Below are positions 38,457 through 47,255 of a stretch of DNA of 64,000 nucleotides, in pieces. The position numbers and the translations under genes were made by a program. The DNA lies in contig NZ_CP014007.2 of assembly GCF_001658025.2 (NCBI RefSeq), positions 2,976,001 to 3,040,000 on the forward strand. The letters are read 5' to 3'. The first letter of the stretch is position 1. Each line of letters begins with the position of its first letter. This DNA is from Kosakonia oryzae. Its GTDB lineage: Bacteria; Pseudomonadota; Gammaproteobacteria; Enterobacterales; Enterobacteriaceae. The notes beneath the pieces were generated by a model. It saw only the letters and a program-made list of their open reading frames with translations. It had not been told where the DNA came from and did no database searches.

Positions 38457-38478
38457 TAGCGGCGGCTTTCCGCCGCTA
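38457..38478. repeat. Inverted repeat between nemA and gloA
   Basis: A perfect 9-bp stem TAGCGGCGG / CCGCCGCTA with a CTTT loop has no T-tract after it. It would form an intercistronic mRNA hairpin that could protect the nemRA message or set relative expression of gloA. Confidence 0.6.
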
Positions 38479-38533
38479 TACTAAAACGATGTTTCTAACT
38501 GGAACGTTAATTCATTTATATAAAGAGGACATC

Positions 38534-38941
38534 ATGCGTTTACTTCACACCATGCTCCGTGTTGGCAACCTGCAACGATCCATCGACTTCTACACCAAAG
38601 TGCTGGGCATGAAGCTGCTGCGTACCAGCGAAAATCCGGAATATAAATACTCACTGGCCTTTGTGGGTTATGGCCCGGAAACCGAAGAAGCGGTCATCGA
38701 GCTGACTTACAACTGGGGCGTCGAGAGCTATGAGCTGGGCACCGCCTACGGTCACATCGCGCTGAGCGTGGAAAATGCCGCAGAGTCCTGCGAAGCGATC
38801 CGCAAAAACGGCGGTAACGTAACCCGCGAAGCGGGCCCGGTTAAAGGCGGTACTACCGTCATCGCCTTTGTTGAAGATCCGGACGGTTACAAAATCGAAC
38901 TTATCGAAGAGAAGCATGCCGGTCACGGCCTGGGTAATTGA
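38534..38941 (+). CDS. gloA: Glyoxalase I (GloA)
   Basis: Nickel-dependent lactoylglutathione lyase that converts the methylglyoxal-glutathione hemithioacetal to S-lactoylglutathione; 135 residues. Metal ligands are His5 ([10 protein letters not shown]), a Glu near 56 in EAVIELTYN, His near 74 in YGHIALSV and Glu near 122 in GYKIELIEE. The ATG at 38534 has an AAAGAGGAC site; the upstream in-frame extension is discarded. It belongs to the nemRA-gloA electrophile-defence operon. Confidence 0.96.
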   Translation: MRLLHTMLRVGNLQRSIDFYTKVLGMKLLRTSENPEYKYSLAFVGYGPETEEAVIELTYNWGVESYELGTAYGHIALSVENAAESCEAIRKNGGNVTREAGPVKGGTTVIAFVEDPDGYKIELIEEKHAGHGLGN

Positions 38942-38947
38942 TCCCTT

Positions 38948-38974
38948 CGGGCGCACTTTGCGCCCGCTGTTTTA
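38948..38974 (+). terminator. Terminator of nemRA-gloA
   Basis: The stem CGGGCGCA / TGCGCCCG with a 3-nt CTT loop is followed by CTGTTTTA, 7 bp past the gloA stop. The T-tract is short. Confidence 0.65.
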
Positions 38975-39032
38975 CATCCCTTCGCAAAATTTGCCATAAT
39001 GCGCTGCCATTTTCCCGTATCAAGAGATCCTG

Positions 39033-39686
39033 ATGTCCGATAACGCTCAACTTACTGGCCTGTGCGACCGTTTTCGCGGTTTTTATCCTGTCGTGATTGA
39101 TGTTGAAACCGCCGGCTTTAACGCCAAAACCGACGCACTGCTGGAAGTCGCCGCCATTACGCTGAAAATGGATGAACAAGGCTGGCTGATGCCTGACAGT
39201 ACCCTGCATTTCCACGTTGAGCCCTTTGAAGGCGCGAATCTGCAACCAGAAGCGCTGGCCTTTAACGGTATTGATCCCTCGAATCCGCTGCGCGGCGCGG
39301 TAAGCGAACATGATGCGCTGCACGCCATTTTCAAAATGGTGCGCAAAGGGATTAAAGATCAAAACTGCAACCGCGCGATTATGGTGGCGCATAATGCCAC
39401 CTTCGATCACAGCTTTATGATGGCTGCTGCCGAGCGCGCGTCGCTGAAACGCAACCCTTTCCACCCGTTTGTCACCTTTGATACCGCATCGCTGAGCGGG
39501 CTGGCGCTGGGGCAAACCGTGCTGTCAAAAGCCTGCGCCGCCGCAGGCATTGCCTTTGACGCCTCGCAGGCGCATTCGGCGCTGTACGATACAGAGCAAA
39601 CCGCCCTGCTGTTTTGCGAAATCGTGAACCGCTGGAAGCGTCTGGGCGGATGGCCATTGCCGCTCGCCGATGATTCACAGGCATAA
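39033..39686 (+). CDS. rnt: Ribonuclease T (Rnt)
   Basis: A dimeric DEDDh 3'-exonuclease that trims tRNA CCA ends and matures stable RNAs; 217 residues. The acidic residues are in [12 protein letters not shown] (Asp23 and Glu25), [10 protein letters not shown] (near 120) and [15 protein letters not shown] (His near 181, Asp near 186). In E. coli the helicase gene lhr follows rnt; here rnt is followed at once by a shared terminator and convergent grxD. Confidence 0.96.
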   Translation: MSDNAQLTGLCDRFRGFYPVVIDVETAGFNAKTDALLEVAAITLKMDEQGWLMPDSTLHFHVEPFEGANLQPEALAFNGIDPSNPLRGAVSEHDALHAIFKMVRKGIKDQNCNRAIMVAHNATFDHSFMMAAAERASLKRNPFHPFVTFDTASLSGLALGQTVLSKACAAAGIAFDASQAHSALYDTEQTALLFCEIVNRWKRLGGWPLPLADDSQA

Positions 39687-39713
39687 AAAAAGCGACCACA
39701 GGGTCGCTTTTTT
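39685..39713. terminator. Bidirectional terminator between rnt and grxD
   Basis: The stem AGCGACC / GGTCGCT with a 4-nt loop has A6 on the left and T6 on the right, serving rnt and grxD. Confidence 0.9.
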
Positions 39714-39725
39714 ATTGGCGGAAAC

Positions 39726-40070
39726 TTATTCCGCAGCCGGCTCGTCTTTATGATTTGCCGCCGCTTCTTTAATCAGCGATTGCAGTTCGCCGCGCTGATA
39801 CATCTCAATGATGATATCGCAGCCGCCGACCAGTTCACCTTCCACCCACAACTGCGGGAAGGTTGGCCAGTTAGCGTATTTCGGCAGTTCTGCGCGGATG
39901 TCCGGGTTTTGCAGGATGTCCACATACGCGAAGCGTTCGCCACAAGCTGAAAGCGCCTGCACAGCCTGGGCGGAGAAGCCGCAGCTCGGCAGCTTCGGGG
40001 AGCCTTTCATATACAGCAGAATCGGGTTTTCAGCGATTTGACGCTGGATTTTCTCAAGGGTTGTGCTCAT
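39726..40070 (-). CDS. grxD: Monothiol glutaredoxin 4 (GrxD)
   Basis: A monothiol glutaredoxin that ligates and transfers [2Fe-2S] clusters with glutathione, often with BolA proteins; 114 residues. The active site is SCGFSAQAVQ (Cys30), with the glutathione-binding WPTFPQLWVEGELVGG and CDIIIEMYQ segments behind it. The ATG at 40070 (MSTTLEKIQRQI) is preferred over an upstream start at 40130. It complements the Suf genes at the end of the window. Confidence 0.96.
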   Translation of the reverse strand: MSTTLEKIQRQIAENPILLYMKGSPKLPSCGFSAQAVQALSACGERFAYVDILQNPDIRAELPKYANWPTFPQLWVEGELVGGCDIIIEMYQRGELQSLIKEAAANHKDEPAAE

Positions 40071-40400
40071 TGTCTTACTTCCTTCAACTTCTTCTACGGC
40101 TGAGATCTGACATTGTAACGGTTCAGACAAGCAACGGAAAATAACATTTTATTCACCGTTCATTATTTTATCGTCTGTCACGTAAAGTTGCCTTAAAAAT
40201 ATGACTTAACCCAACTCGCCCTGCTCAACTCTTAACCGTCATAGAAACGTTTTGCTGCTTTTTTTTGCGCTTGCTAACGAAACGAAGTTATAGATGCAAA
40301 AACAGTATTAACTTTTGTGCTTTTTATGGATTAGAATCGACGGGTTTTGAAAAACCATACGCAGGCATATTATATGCTTGCCATAACAGGGGATTGCTCA
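40071..40400. other. Divergent promoter region of grxD and mepH
   Basis: These 330 bp between divergent genes are AT-rich in the middle and hold no supported gene. Promoters for grxD and mepH must lie here, but I cannot single out a clear pair of boxes. Short readings at 40265 overlap the mepH start in another frame and look spurious. Confidence 0.6.
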
Positions 40401-41234
40401 GTGGCGCGGATACCAAAAGCTTCGATCACGCTCTGTGCTTTGTTGTTCACCACGCTTTCTTTCACGCCATTGGCTAACGCCTCTGAACAGGCGCGAGCAT
40501 CGGCCGTGCAAAAATCGCATCTGGCGAAAGCATCCGAACGTAAGAAAAAAACCACATCACAAAAAACATCAAAGAAAAGCGGTCGCAGTACGGCAGAAAA
40601 AACCACCAGTAAAAAAACAGCGGAACACAAGAAGTCACCGGCTAAGAAAAAAGTTTCCACCAGCAGCAAAGCCAGTCAGATCACCTCGCGTCGTAACAAA
40701 ACCAGCCAGTTAAAACCTACAGAAGTCGCCTGGACGGAAAAATGCAGTACGCCGCGCAAAGGTCACAAGCCTCATTGTGTCAAAGTCAAAAAAACCACGA
40801 CCATTGCTGAAGCGCATAAAGTGCGTATCCAGAAAGCCCAGAAAACGGCGATGTCGAAACTGATGAACCAGATTGGTAAACCTTACCGCTGGGGCGGCAC
40901 CTCGCCGAGCACCGGTTTTGATTGTAGTGGTCTGGTCTATTACGCCTATAAGGATTTAGTGAAATTCCGCATTCCGCGCACCGCCAACGAAATGTATCAC
41001 CTGCGTGATGCTTCGCCGGTGAATGTGGCAGAGCTGGAAAGCGGCGATCTGGTATTCTTCCGCACGCAAGGTCGCGGTACCGCCGATCACGTTGGCGTGT
41101 ACGTTGGCAACGGCAAGTTTATCCAGTCTCCGCGCAGCGGCCAGGATATTCAGGTCACTTCCCTTAGCGAAGACTACTGGCAGCGCCATTACGTCGGCGC
41201 TCGCCGCGTCGTTACACCAAAAACCATTCGTTGA
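40401..41234 (+). CDS. mepH: MepH, NlpC/P60 peptidoglycan endopeptidase
   Basis: A periplasmic D,D-endopeptidase that cuts cross-links so new murein can be inserted; 277 residues. The signal peptide follows the GTG start (residues ~1-28, ITLCALLFTTLSFTPLANA). A long Lys/Ser/Thr-rich low-complexity linker runs to about 100. The NlpC/P60 domain shows the catalytic Cys in TGFDCSGLVYYAY, His in GTADHVGVYVGNG and a third polar residue in the QRHYVGARRV region. GTG at 40401 is chosen for its AGGGGA site and correct signal peptide; an upstream ATG at 40347 would spoil the signal. Confidence 0.92.
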   Translation: MARIPKASITLCALLFTTLSFTPLANASEQARASAVQKSHLAKASERKKKTTSQKTSKKSGRSTAEKTTSKKTAEHKKSPAKKKVSTSSKASQITSRRNKTSQLKPTEVAWTEKCSTPRKGHKPHCVKVKKTTTIAEAHKVRIQKAQKTAMSKLMNQIGKPYRWGGTSPSTGFDCSGLVYYAYKDLVKFRIPRTANEMYHLRDASPVNVAELESGDLVFFRTQGRGTADHVGVYVGNGKFIQSPRSGQDIQVTSLSEDYWQRHYVGARRVVTPKTIR

Positions 41235-41357
41235 TCTCATCGCCTGTCGTCACTGCGACAGGCGATGTTCTCTTTTTCCCGTCTCCGCGATTTGTTACTC
41301 TAAGCCTCACACTCAGTAGGGTTATTGGGTGTATTAAAATAATGAAGGAGAGTAGCA

Positions 41358-41939
41358 ATGTCGTTCGAATTACCTGCATTACCGTATGCAAAAGACGCCC
41401 TGATGCCGCATATCTCAGCCGAAACGCTGGAGTATCACTATGGTAAGCACCATCAGACTTATGTCACTAACCTCAACAATTTGATCAAAGGCACCGCCTT
41501 CGAAGGCAAAACGCTGGAAGAGATCGTTAAGCACAGCGAAGGTGGCGTGTTCAATAACGCCGCGCAGGTCTGGAATCACACTTTCTACTGGAACTGCCTC
41601 GCGCCGCACGCTGGCGGTGAGCCGACTGGCGAACTAGCCGCTGCGATTGCTAAAACATTTGGCAGCTTTGCCGAGTTTAAAGCGCAGTTTACCGATGCCG
41701 CAGTGAAAAACTTTGGTTCAGGCTGGACATGGCTGGTGAAAAAAGCGGATGGCGGGTTGGCGATTGTCTCAACGTCCAATGCGGGAACACCGCTGACGAC
41801 GAATGCGACACCGCTGCTGACTGTCGATGTCTGGGAACATGCTTATTACATTGACTACCGCAACGCCCGTCCGAACTACCTTGAACACTTCTGGGCGCTG
41901 GTCAACTGGACCTTCGTGGCGAAGAATTTCGCCGCATAA
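41358..41939 (+). CDS. sodB: Iron superoxide dismutase (SodB)
   Basis: A cytosolic Fe-SOD of 193 residues. Iron ligands are His27 ([11 protein letters not shown]), His near 74 ([10 protein letters not shown]), and Asp and His in [13 protein letters not shown] near 157-161. [18 protein letters not shown] and the Fe-type residues around QVWNHTF support iron rather than manganese. The start context GAAGGAGAGTAGCAATG matches the E. coli sodB start, where the sRNA RyhB pairs when iron is scarce; that control is likely but inferred. Confidence 0.97.
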   Translation: MSFELPALPYAKDALMPHISAETLEYHYGKHHQTYVTNLNNLIKGTAFEGKTLEEIVKHSEGGVFNNAAQVWNHTFYWNCLAPHAGGEPTGELAAAIAKTFGSFAEFKAQFTDAAVKNFGSGWTWLVKKADGGLAIVSTSNAGTPLTTNATPLLTVDVWEHAYYIDYRNARPNYLEHFWALVNWTFVAKNFAA

Positions 41940-41942
41940 AAC

Positions 41943-41971
41943 AAAGGAGGGGCATAGCCCCTCCTCTTTTT
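41943..41971. terminator. Bidirectional terminator between sodB and ydhP
   Basis: A 9-bp stem AGGAGGGGC / GCCCCTCCT with an ATA loop is followed by CTTTTTA on the plus side and by TTTGTTTT on the minus side. Confidence 0.9.
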
Positions 41972-43139
41972 ACTCGACTGCCGCACAGGCTCGTTCCGGC
42001 CGGGAGCGCCCGGAAAACAGCACCACCATCAGCCCAAGCCCGGCAATAATCGCCCCCATCACCGGGACAAAATCATAACCCAGACCGCCGGAGATCACCG
42101 CGCCGCCCGCAGCCGCACCGAGTGCGTTACCGAGGTTAAAGGCACCGATGTTCACTGAAGAAGAGAGCCCCGGCGCTTCATGTGCGACGCGCATTACACG
42201 CATTTGCAGCGGCGGAACCACGGCAAAGGTCGCAGCGCCCCAGACCACCATACTGATAGCCGCGCCCACTTCGCTGCGGGCCAGGAACGGAATGGCCAGC
42301 ATGATGGCAATCAGCAGGATAAGAAAGCCTTTCAGCGTACCGGTTACCGAACGATCCGCCAGTTTGCCGCCAAGGTAGTTACCAATCGAGAAACCGACGC
42401 CAATCAGAACCAACATCCCGGTAACAAATACCGGCGTAGCATCAGTAATGGTGCGCAGCACCGGCGAAATATAGGTATAGAGCGTAAACATCGCGCCTGC
42501 ACCGAGCACCGTCGTCAGCAGTGCCGACAGCACCTGTGGACGAACCAGCACGGACAACTCTTTGCGTACATCCGGACGTTCGCCCGTTCCGCCGCCAGGC
42601 AGCGAGAAGTAGAGGCTCAGCATAGCAACCAGGCCCAGCACGGCGGTCGCCATAAACGACATGCGCCAGCCGATGGTTTCACCCAGCCAGGTTGCAGCAG
42701 GCACACCGCCAATATTGGCGATAGTCAGCCCCATAAACATGGTCGCGACGGCGCTGGCTTGTTTCTCTTTTGCTACCACGCTTGCGGCAACAACCGAACC
42801 CAGACCAAAGAAAGCACCGTGGTTGAGGCTGGTGACGATGCGCGCCAACATTAAAGTGGTGTAGTCCGGCGCGATTGCCGACAGCACATTACCCAGCGTA
42901 AAGATCGCCATCAGAAAAATCAGCGCATTACGTCTGCCTCGGTGCGACAGCAGCAGCGTCATCAGTGGCGCTCCCACCATCACGCCAATCGCATAAGCGC
43001 TAATCAGCATTCCCGCCGCCGGAATGGAAACATCGACGCCACGGGCAATAACGGGCAGCAACCCCATCGGGGAGAACTCCGTTGTACCTATCCCAAAGGC
43101 GCCAATCGCCAGGGCAAGCAGAGGGAAATTAATTTTCAT
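41970..43139 (-). CDS. ydhP: YdhP, MFS efflux transporter
   Basis: A 12-span major facilitator of the DHA1/AraJ-like group, 389 residues; export substrate unknown. The N-terminus LALAIGAFGIGTTEFSPMGLLP is typical of this group; the loop motif LLSHRGRRNALIF near residue 65 is MFS motif A, and TSLNHGAFFGLGSVVAASVV lies in helix 4. It is next to ynhF and purR as in E. coli. Confidence 0.93.
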   Translation of the reverse strand: MKINFPLLALAIGAFGIGTTEFSPMGLLPVIARGVDVSIPAAGMLISAYAIGVMVGAPLMTLLLSHRGRRNALIFLMAIFTLGNVLSAIAPDYTTLMLARIVTSLNHGAFFGLGSVVAASVVAKEKQASAVATMFMGLTIANIGGVPAATWLGETIGWRMSFMATAVLGLVAMLSLYFSLPGGGTGERPDVRKELSVLVRPQVLSALLTTVLGAGAMFTLYTYISPVLRTITDATPVFVTGMLVLIGVGFSIGNYLGGKLADRSVTGTLKGFLILLIAIMLAIPFLARSEVGAAISMVVWGAATFAVVPPLQMRVMRVAHEAPGLSSSVNIGAFNLGNALGAAAGGAVISGGLGYDFVPVMGAIIAGLGLMVVLFSGRSRPERACAAVE

Positions 43140-43274
43140 CGTTTGACTCCGAAAAAGCCGTGTCGGTTGGGGACACTGTCGCAGAAGTCAAAAGTATGAC
43201 AGCAATCACAAAAAACAGAAGTTAGCAGAATGACAAAAGATTATTGCAGAAGTGATAACAATGGCGGGGAAAGC

Positions 43275-43296
43275 CGAGGGAGAAGGCTCTCCCTCG
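43275..43296 (-). terminator. Possible terminator of ynhF
   Basis: A 9-bp stem CGAGGGAGA / TCTCCCTCG has only a short T-run beyond it on the minus strand, 8 bp past the ynhF stop. Confidence 0.45.
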
Positions 43297-43303
43297 TGCC
43301 AGA

Positions 43304-43393
43304 TCAATGCAGCGCGGCGGTCAGCCCACCGAAAACAATCAGGCTCAGAACAATGACGGTAGTGACCAAAGAATACTTCAGATCGGTGCTCAT
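43304..43393 (-). CDS. ynhF: YnhF, 29-residue membrane peptide
   Basis: Reading the minus strand from the ATG at 43393 gives 29 residues: MSTDLKYSLVTTVIVLSLI, then VFGGLTAALH. E. coli YnhF is also 29 residues, with the same MSTDLK start and LTAALH end. One hydrophobic helix spans residues ~8-25. A GGAGAAA site lies upstream. Function is unknown; in E. coli the peptide has been seen in the membrane. It lies between ydhP and purR as in E. coli. Confidence 0.9.
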   Translation of the reverse strand: MSTDLKYSLVTTVIVLSLIVFGGLTAALH

Positions 43394-43632
43394 CAATTTT
43401 TCTCCATTTTCATTTCCCCACAAATAGTGGGTTTGCGCATTTTTGCACAAATAATCATAAAAATCTTGCAGGAATTCGGGGGAGATATGTTTTAGCGCTT
43501 CCCCTTTTGCTCAAGATAAGACAAAATTCGACGCTAAATTTATTAGCGTACCGGCCATTGACTCCCCTCCTGACGTTTAGTGTCTTTTTCCCGGCGTACC
43601 GCACTCACTTTGCTGGGGTTCAGGGTGATGGA

Positions 43633-43649
43633 AGGCAAACGTTTACCTT
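43633..43649. promoter_or_regulatory. PurR operator O1 upstream of purR
   Basis: AGGCAAACGTTTACCTT contains the PurR core GCAAACGTTT and equals the E. coli purR O1 site. It lies 44 bp before the start codon, supporting autorepression. The rest of the 43394-43692 gap shows no gene. Confidence 0.88.
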
Positions 43650-43692
43650 AAGTATTATCAGGAGCTTATGATATGGTCTGGAGTGATTTCTG

Positions 43693-44718
43693 ATGGCAAC
43701 GATTAAAGACGTCGCGAAACGAGCAAACGTTTCCACTACAACCGTATCTCATGTAATTAACAAAACGCGCTTCGTCGCTGAAGAGACTCGCAACGCCGTA
43801 TGGGCAGCGATCAAAGAGTTACATTACTCCCCCAGCGCCGTGGCGCGTAGCCTGAAGGTCAATCACACTAAATCGATCGGTTTGCTGGCCACCAGCAGCG
43901 AAGCCGCCTATTTTGCCGAGATCATCGAAGCCGTAGAGAAAAAATGCTTCCAGAAAGGCTACACCTTGATCCTCGGCAACGCCTGGAACAGCCTTGAGAA
44001 ACAGCGCGCCTACCTGTCGATGATGGCGCAAAAACGCGTCGATGGCCTGCTGGTGATGTGCTCCGAATACCCGGAGCCGCTGCTGAGCATGCTGGAAGAG
44101 TACCGTAATATTCCGATGGTCGTGATGGACTGGGGCGAGGCGAAAGCCGATTTTACCGACTCGGTCATTGATAACGCTTTTGAAGGCGGCTATATGGCCG
44201 GCCGCTATCTGATTGAGCGCGGGCATCGCGATATCGGCGTCATCCCTGGCCCGCTGGAGCGCAACACCGGCGCAGGCCGCCTCGCCGGTTTTATGAAGGC
44301 GATGGAAGAAGCGATCATCACCGTACCGGAAAACTGGATCGTACAGGGCGACTTTGAACCGGAATCAGGTTACCGGGCGATGCAGCAGATCCTCAACCAG
44401 TCACACCGCCCCACTGCCGTGTTCTGCGGCGGCGATATTATGGCGATGGGCGCGCTCTGCGCGGCGGATGAGATGGGGCTGCGCGTTCCCCAGGATATTT
44501 CGCTGATCGGCTATGACAATGTGCGCAATTCCCGCTACTTTACGCCCGCGCTGACCACCATCCATCAGCCGAAAGATTCGCTGGGTGAAACGGCCTTTAC
44601 CATGTTGCTCGATCGTATTGTCAACAAACGCGAAGAGTCGCAGTCCATCGAAGTTCATCCGCGTCTGATCGAACGTCGTTCAGTGGCAGATGGCCCATTC
44701 CGCGACTACCGCCGTTAA
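43693..44718 (+). CDS. purR: PurR, LacI-family purine repressor
   Basis: The repressor of purine synthesis genes, with hypoxanthine or guanine as corepressor; 341 residues, equal to E. coli. The DNA-binding head begins [20 protein letters not shown], followed by the hinge helix [11 protein letters not shown]. The corepressor domain has [25 protein letters not shown] and the D275-type Asp in [13 protein letters not shown]. Two PurR boxes, upstream and within the first codons, indicate autoregulation. It is convergent with punR. This LacI-type protein is PurR, not the missing MalI. Confidence 0.97.
   Translation: MATIKDVAKRANVSTTTVSHVINKTRFVAEETRNAVWAAIKELHYSPSAVARSLKVNHTKSIGLLATSSEAAYFAEIIEAVEKKCFQKGYTLILGNAWNSLEKQRAYLSMMAQKRVDGLLVMCSEYPEPLLSMLEEYRNIPMVVMDWGEAKADFTDSVIDNAFEGGYMAGRYLIERGHRDIGVIPGPLERNTGAGRLAGFMKAMEEAIITVPENWIVQGDFEPESGYRAMQQILNQSHRPTAVFCGGDIMAMGALCAADEMGLRVPQDISLIGYDNVRNSRYFTPALTTIHQPKDSLGETAFTMLLDRIVNKREESQSIEVHPRLIERRSVADGPFRDYRR
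43721..43736. promoter_or_regulatory. PurR operator O2 inside purR
   Basis: GAGCAAACGTTTCCAC lies at codons 10-15 of purR and overlaps the HTH coding sequence. It corresponds to the E. coli purR O2 site, which acts with O1 in autorepression. Confidence 0.8.
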
Positions 44719-44736
44719 TCACCCCTGCGGGGGCCG

Positions 44737-45648
44737 CTACTGTGGCTCCCGCAACCATTCGCTGTTCAGCGTCTCACTGTCCCCCAGATACTCCAGCAGC
44801 CAGCTCAACGCCGGTGATGCGTCATTTTGTTGCCATGTCAGGCAGCAGGCCGCATCCGGAAACGGATTCTCCAGTTCCAGCGCCACCCAGTCGCCGCTGT
44901 CCAGCCGGGGACGGGCGAAATGCGCGGGCACCATCCCCACACACAGCCCGGCAGAAAGACAGGCTTCTGAAGAGGACCAGTCCGGCACGATGACCCGCTT
45001 CTGGTTATCCAGCAGCCAGGTAATACGTTTAGGCAACGAGCGCGACGTATCTTCCTGGATCAACGAGGGCCAGTTGCGCAACGTTTCATCGCTTAGCGGG
45101 CCGGGCATTGATGCTAGCGGATGGCGGCTGGAGACCACGCATTTCCAGCTCAGCATGCCCATATCACGAAACGCATACCGTCCACCGACCGGGATCGCCT
45201 GAGTCGCGCCAATCGCCACCTCAACGCGGCCATCTGCCAGCGCATCCCAGACACCGTTAAACACCTCCTGGTAAACCTGTAATTCGACGTCGTTAAAATG
45301 TCGGTAGAAATCGACGATCAATTGCCGTGTTCGCGCCGGTTTCACAATGTTATCCACGGCAATCGCCAGTTGACCGCGCCAGCCGTTAGCGATCTGTTGG
45401 CACTGCTGGCGGGTGATCTGCATTTTTTTGATAACAGATCGCCCCTCTTTTAAAAACCAGCTTCCGGCAGGTGTTAACTCCACATCGCGATGACGGCGTT
45501 CAAATAACGGAACCGCCAGCCACTCTTCCAGTTGGCGCACGGTATAGCTCACTGCTGAAGGCACACGGTGCAACTCCTGAGCGGCACCGCTGAAACTTCC
45601 GTTGCGTGCAACAGCATCAACCACTTCCAGTGAATATTCTGACCACAT
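44737..45648 (-). CDS. punR: PunR (YdhB), LysR-type activator of punC
   Basis: A LysR-family regulator of 303 residues. The N-terminal winged HTH (VDAVARNGSFSGAAQELHRV, then SAVSYTVRQLEEWL) is followed by a linker helix and the effector domain from about residue 90. It lies divergent from the transporter gene punC with a 110-bp shared promoter region, as in E. coli, where PunR activates punC in response to purine nucleosides such as adenosine. Its position next to purR places two purine regulators together. Confidence 0.92.
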   Translation of the reverse strand: MWSEYSLEVVDAVARNGSFSGAAQELHRVPSAVSYTVRQLEEWLAVPLFERRHRDVELTPAGSWFLKEGRSVIKKMQITRQQCQQIANGWRGQLAIAVDNIVKPARTRQLIVDFYRHFNDVELQVYQEVFNGVWDALADGRVEVAIGATQAIPVGGRYAFRDMGMLSWKCVVSSRHPLASMPGPLSDETLRNWPSLIQEDTSRSLPKRITWLLDNQKRVIVPDWSSSEACLSAGLCVGMVPAHFARPRLDSGDWVALELENPFPDAACCLTWQQNDASPALSWLLEYLGDSETLNSEWLREPQ

Positions 45649-45758
45649 AATCTGCCTGCAAAAATTTTGAAATCACTGCGCAAATATTAGCGTTTCACAA
45701 GCGGAAAAGCACTCCTTACACTCGACAGCCCTGAAGAAGCAACAAGGTGAGAACTCAA

Positions 45759-46958
45759 ATGCAACCTGGCAAAGGATTTTTAGTCTGGCTCGCGGGATTA
45801 AGCGTGCTCGGCTTTTTAGCCACCGACATGTACCTGCCCGCGTTCAGCGCGATACAACAAGATTTGCAAACCTCTCCGGCCATCGTCAGCGCCACGCTCA
45901 GTTTGTTTCTGGCTGGCTTTGCTGTCGCACAACTGGTGTGGGGGCCATTGTCGGATCGCTATGGTCGCAGACCCATTCTGTTGAGCGGGCTGGCCATTTT
46001 CGCGCTTGGCTGCCTGGGAACATTGTGGGTACGGGACGCCAGCCTGTTACTGGCGCTGCGTTTCGTACAGGCGATCGGCGTTTGTGCCGCTACCGTCAGT
46101 TGGCAGGCGCTGGTCACTGACCACTATCCGGCACACCGCGTTAATCGTATCTTCGCAACCATTATGCCGCTGGTGGGCCTGACGCCTGCACTTGCCCCTC
46201 TGCTGGGAGCCTGGATGCTGGAGCACTTCTCCTGGCAGGCGATTTTTGCCACGCTGCTGGCAATAACCCTTGTGCTGATGGTGCCCGCCTGGCGGTTGAA
46301 AACGCCCGCGCAGACTGCTGCGCTGCATGAACAACCGCTGACCTTTTTCGATCTGCTGCGCAATAAAGCGTATTGCGGCAATGTCATTATCTACGCCGCC
46401 TGCTCGGCCAGTTTTTTTGCCTGGCTGACCGGTTCGCCGTTTATTTTGCACGAGATGGGTTATGGTCCGTCAGTCATTGGTCTGAGCTACGTACCGCAGA
46501 CCGTTGCCTTCCTGATTGGCGGCTATGGTTGCCGCGCCGCATTGCAAAAATGGCAGGGTTCGCGCCTGCTTCCGTGGCTGCTGAGCGCCTTTGGGCTAAG
46601 CGTGATTGCCACCTGGATCGTGGGTTTGCTGCCGCAGGCATCACTGACCGCACTGCTGATCCCGTTCTGTTTTATGGCAATGGCCAACGGCGCCATCTAT
46701 CCTGTTGTGGTGGCACAGGCGTTACGCCCGTTTCCCCAGGCAACTGGCCGCGCAGCCGCGCTGCAAAATACGTTGCAACTTGGGTTGTGTTTCCTGGCAA
46801 GCCTGGTGGTTTCAGGGCTAATTGCCACGCCACTGTTTACCACCACCAGCGTGATGGTGGTGATGGTGCTGCTGGCGGCGTTTGGCTATCGCCAGCAACA
46901 TCAGCGTAATACCGAAACGGTAAAAGATGAGGCTGTCTCCTCCTCTTCGCACGGGTGA
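45759..46958 (+). CDS. punC: PunC (YdhC), MFS purine nucleoside transporter
   Basis: A 12-span Bcr/CflA-like MFS transporter of 399 residues; in E. coli it imports purine nucleosides, adenosine in particular. [18 protein letters not shown] (residues ~20-37) is the drug:H+ antiporter-1 signature, [20 protein letters not shown] is MFS motif A, and [19 protein letters not shown] contains motif B. The ATG at 45759 has AAGGTGA 8 bp upstream. It probably works with add at 12 kb to feed purine salvage. Confidence 0.92.
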   Translation: MQPGKGFLVWLAGLSVLGFLATDMYLPAFSAIQQDLQTSPAIVSATLSLFLAGFAVAQLVWGPLSDRYGRRPILLSGLAIFALGCLGTLWVRDASLLLALRFVQAIGVCAATVSWQALVTDHYPAHRVNRIFATIMPLVGLTPALAPLLGAWMLEHFSWQAIFATLLAITLVLMVPAWRLKTPAQTAALHEQPLTFFDLLRNKAYCGNVIIYAACSASFFAWLTGSPFILHEMGYGPSVIGLSYVPQTVAFLIGGYGCRAALQKWQGSRLLPWLLSAFGLSVIATWIVGLLPQASLTALLIPFCFMAMANGAIYPVVVAQALRPFPQATGRAAALQNTLQLGLCFLASLVVSGLIATPLFTTTSVMVVMVLLAAFGYRQQHQRNTETVKDEAVSSSSHG

Positions 46959-46987
46959 TTTGTTAACGACTATCAACAAGGAAGTGA

Positions 46988-46999
46988 TTAGCTTGCTAA
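46988..46999. promoter_or_regulatory. SlyA consensus box upstream of cfa
   Basis: TTAGCTTGCTAA is the exact SlyA consensus, and the flanks ATTAGCTTGCTAAC are identical over 14 bp to the box at the slyA promoter. It lies between punC and the cfa distal promoter, centred about 50 bp before the predicted start at 47044. Confidence 0.6.
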
Positions 47000-47031
47000 C
47001 AGCTTTAAGTTGAATCACCAGATATTGAGGC

Positions 47032-47038
47032 CTATACT
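47032..47038 (+). promoter_or_regulatory. cfa distal promoter P1
   Basis: The -10 element CTATACT places the start near 47044, 212 nt before the cfa ATG, which is the reported position of the E. coli distal promoter. The result is a long structured leader. Confidence 0.75.
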
Positions 47039-47080
47039 GATTTTCGGTTTTTAATAAATACGATAAATATTATGTAGTAA

Positions 47081-47185
47081 CGGGCACCGGATTGTGCCCG
47101 TCATTCCAGGGACGGCCTTTCGGCAAGGGTCATCTCCCTTCCTCTGTTCTACGTCGGATATCAGCCTCACGGTGAAAACCGTGAG
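47081..47185 (+). promoter_or_regulatory. Structured 5' leader of cfa
   Basis: Two hairpins are visible in the P1 transcript: CGGGCAC / GTGCCCG (47081-47100) and CTCACGGT-GAAA-ACCGTGAG (47166-47185), the latter closed by a GNRA tetraloop. In E. coli this leader is the target of sRNAs including RydC; the pairing site here was not determined. Confidence 0.6.
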
Positions 47186-47210
47186 ATTTCTCACAAGCCC
47201 GAAAAAGCGA

Positions 47211-47217
47211 CTACGCT
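47211..47217 (+). promoter_or_regulatory. cfa proximal promoter P2, sigma-S type
   Basis: CTACGCT resembles the sigma-S -10 consensus CTACACT and places the start near 47223, 33 nt before the ATG, matching the reported sigma-S-dependent promoter of E. coli cfa. Confidence 0.7.
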
Positions 47218-47255
47218 GTTTGAAGGTTCAGATCACTGCGAGTGATGGAGAAGTT

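Noticed and set aside
43693..44718. LacI-family gene as the missing MalI
   Set aside because: The protein matches PurR along its length and carries both PurR operators; it is not a sugar repressor.
47094..47255. N-terminal extension of Cfa
   Set aside because: It translates the structured leader between the two promoters. The P2 transcript would not contain it, and the conserved protein starts at 47256.
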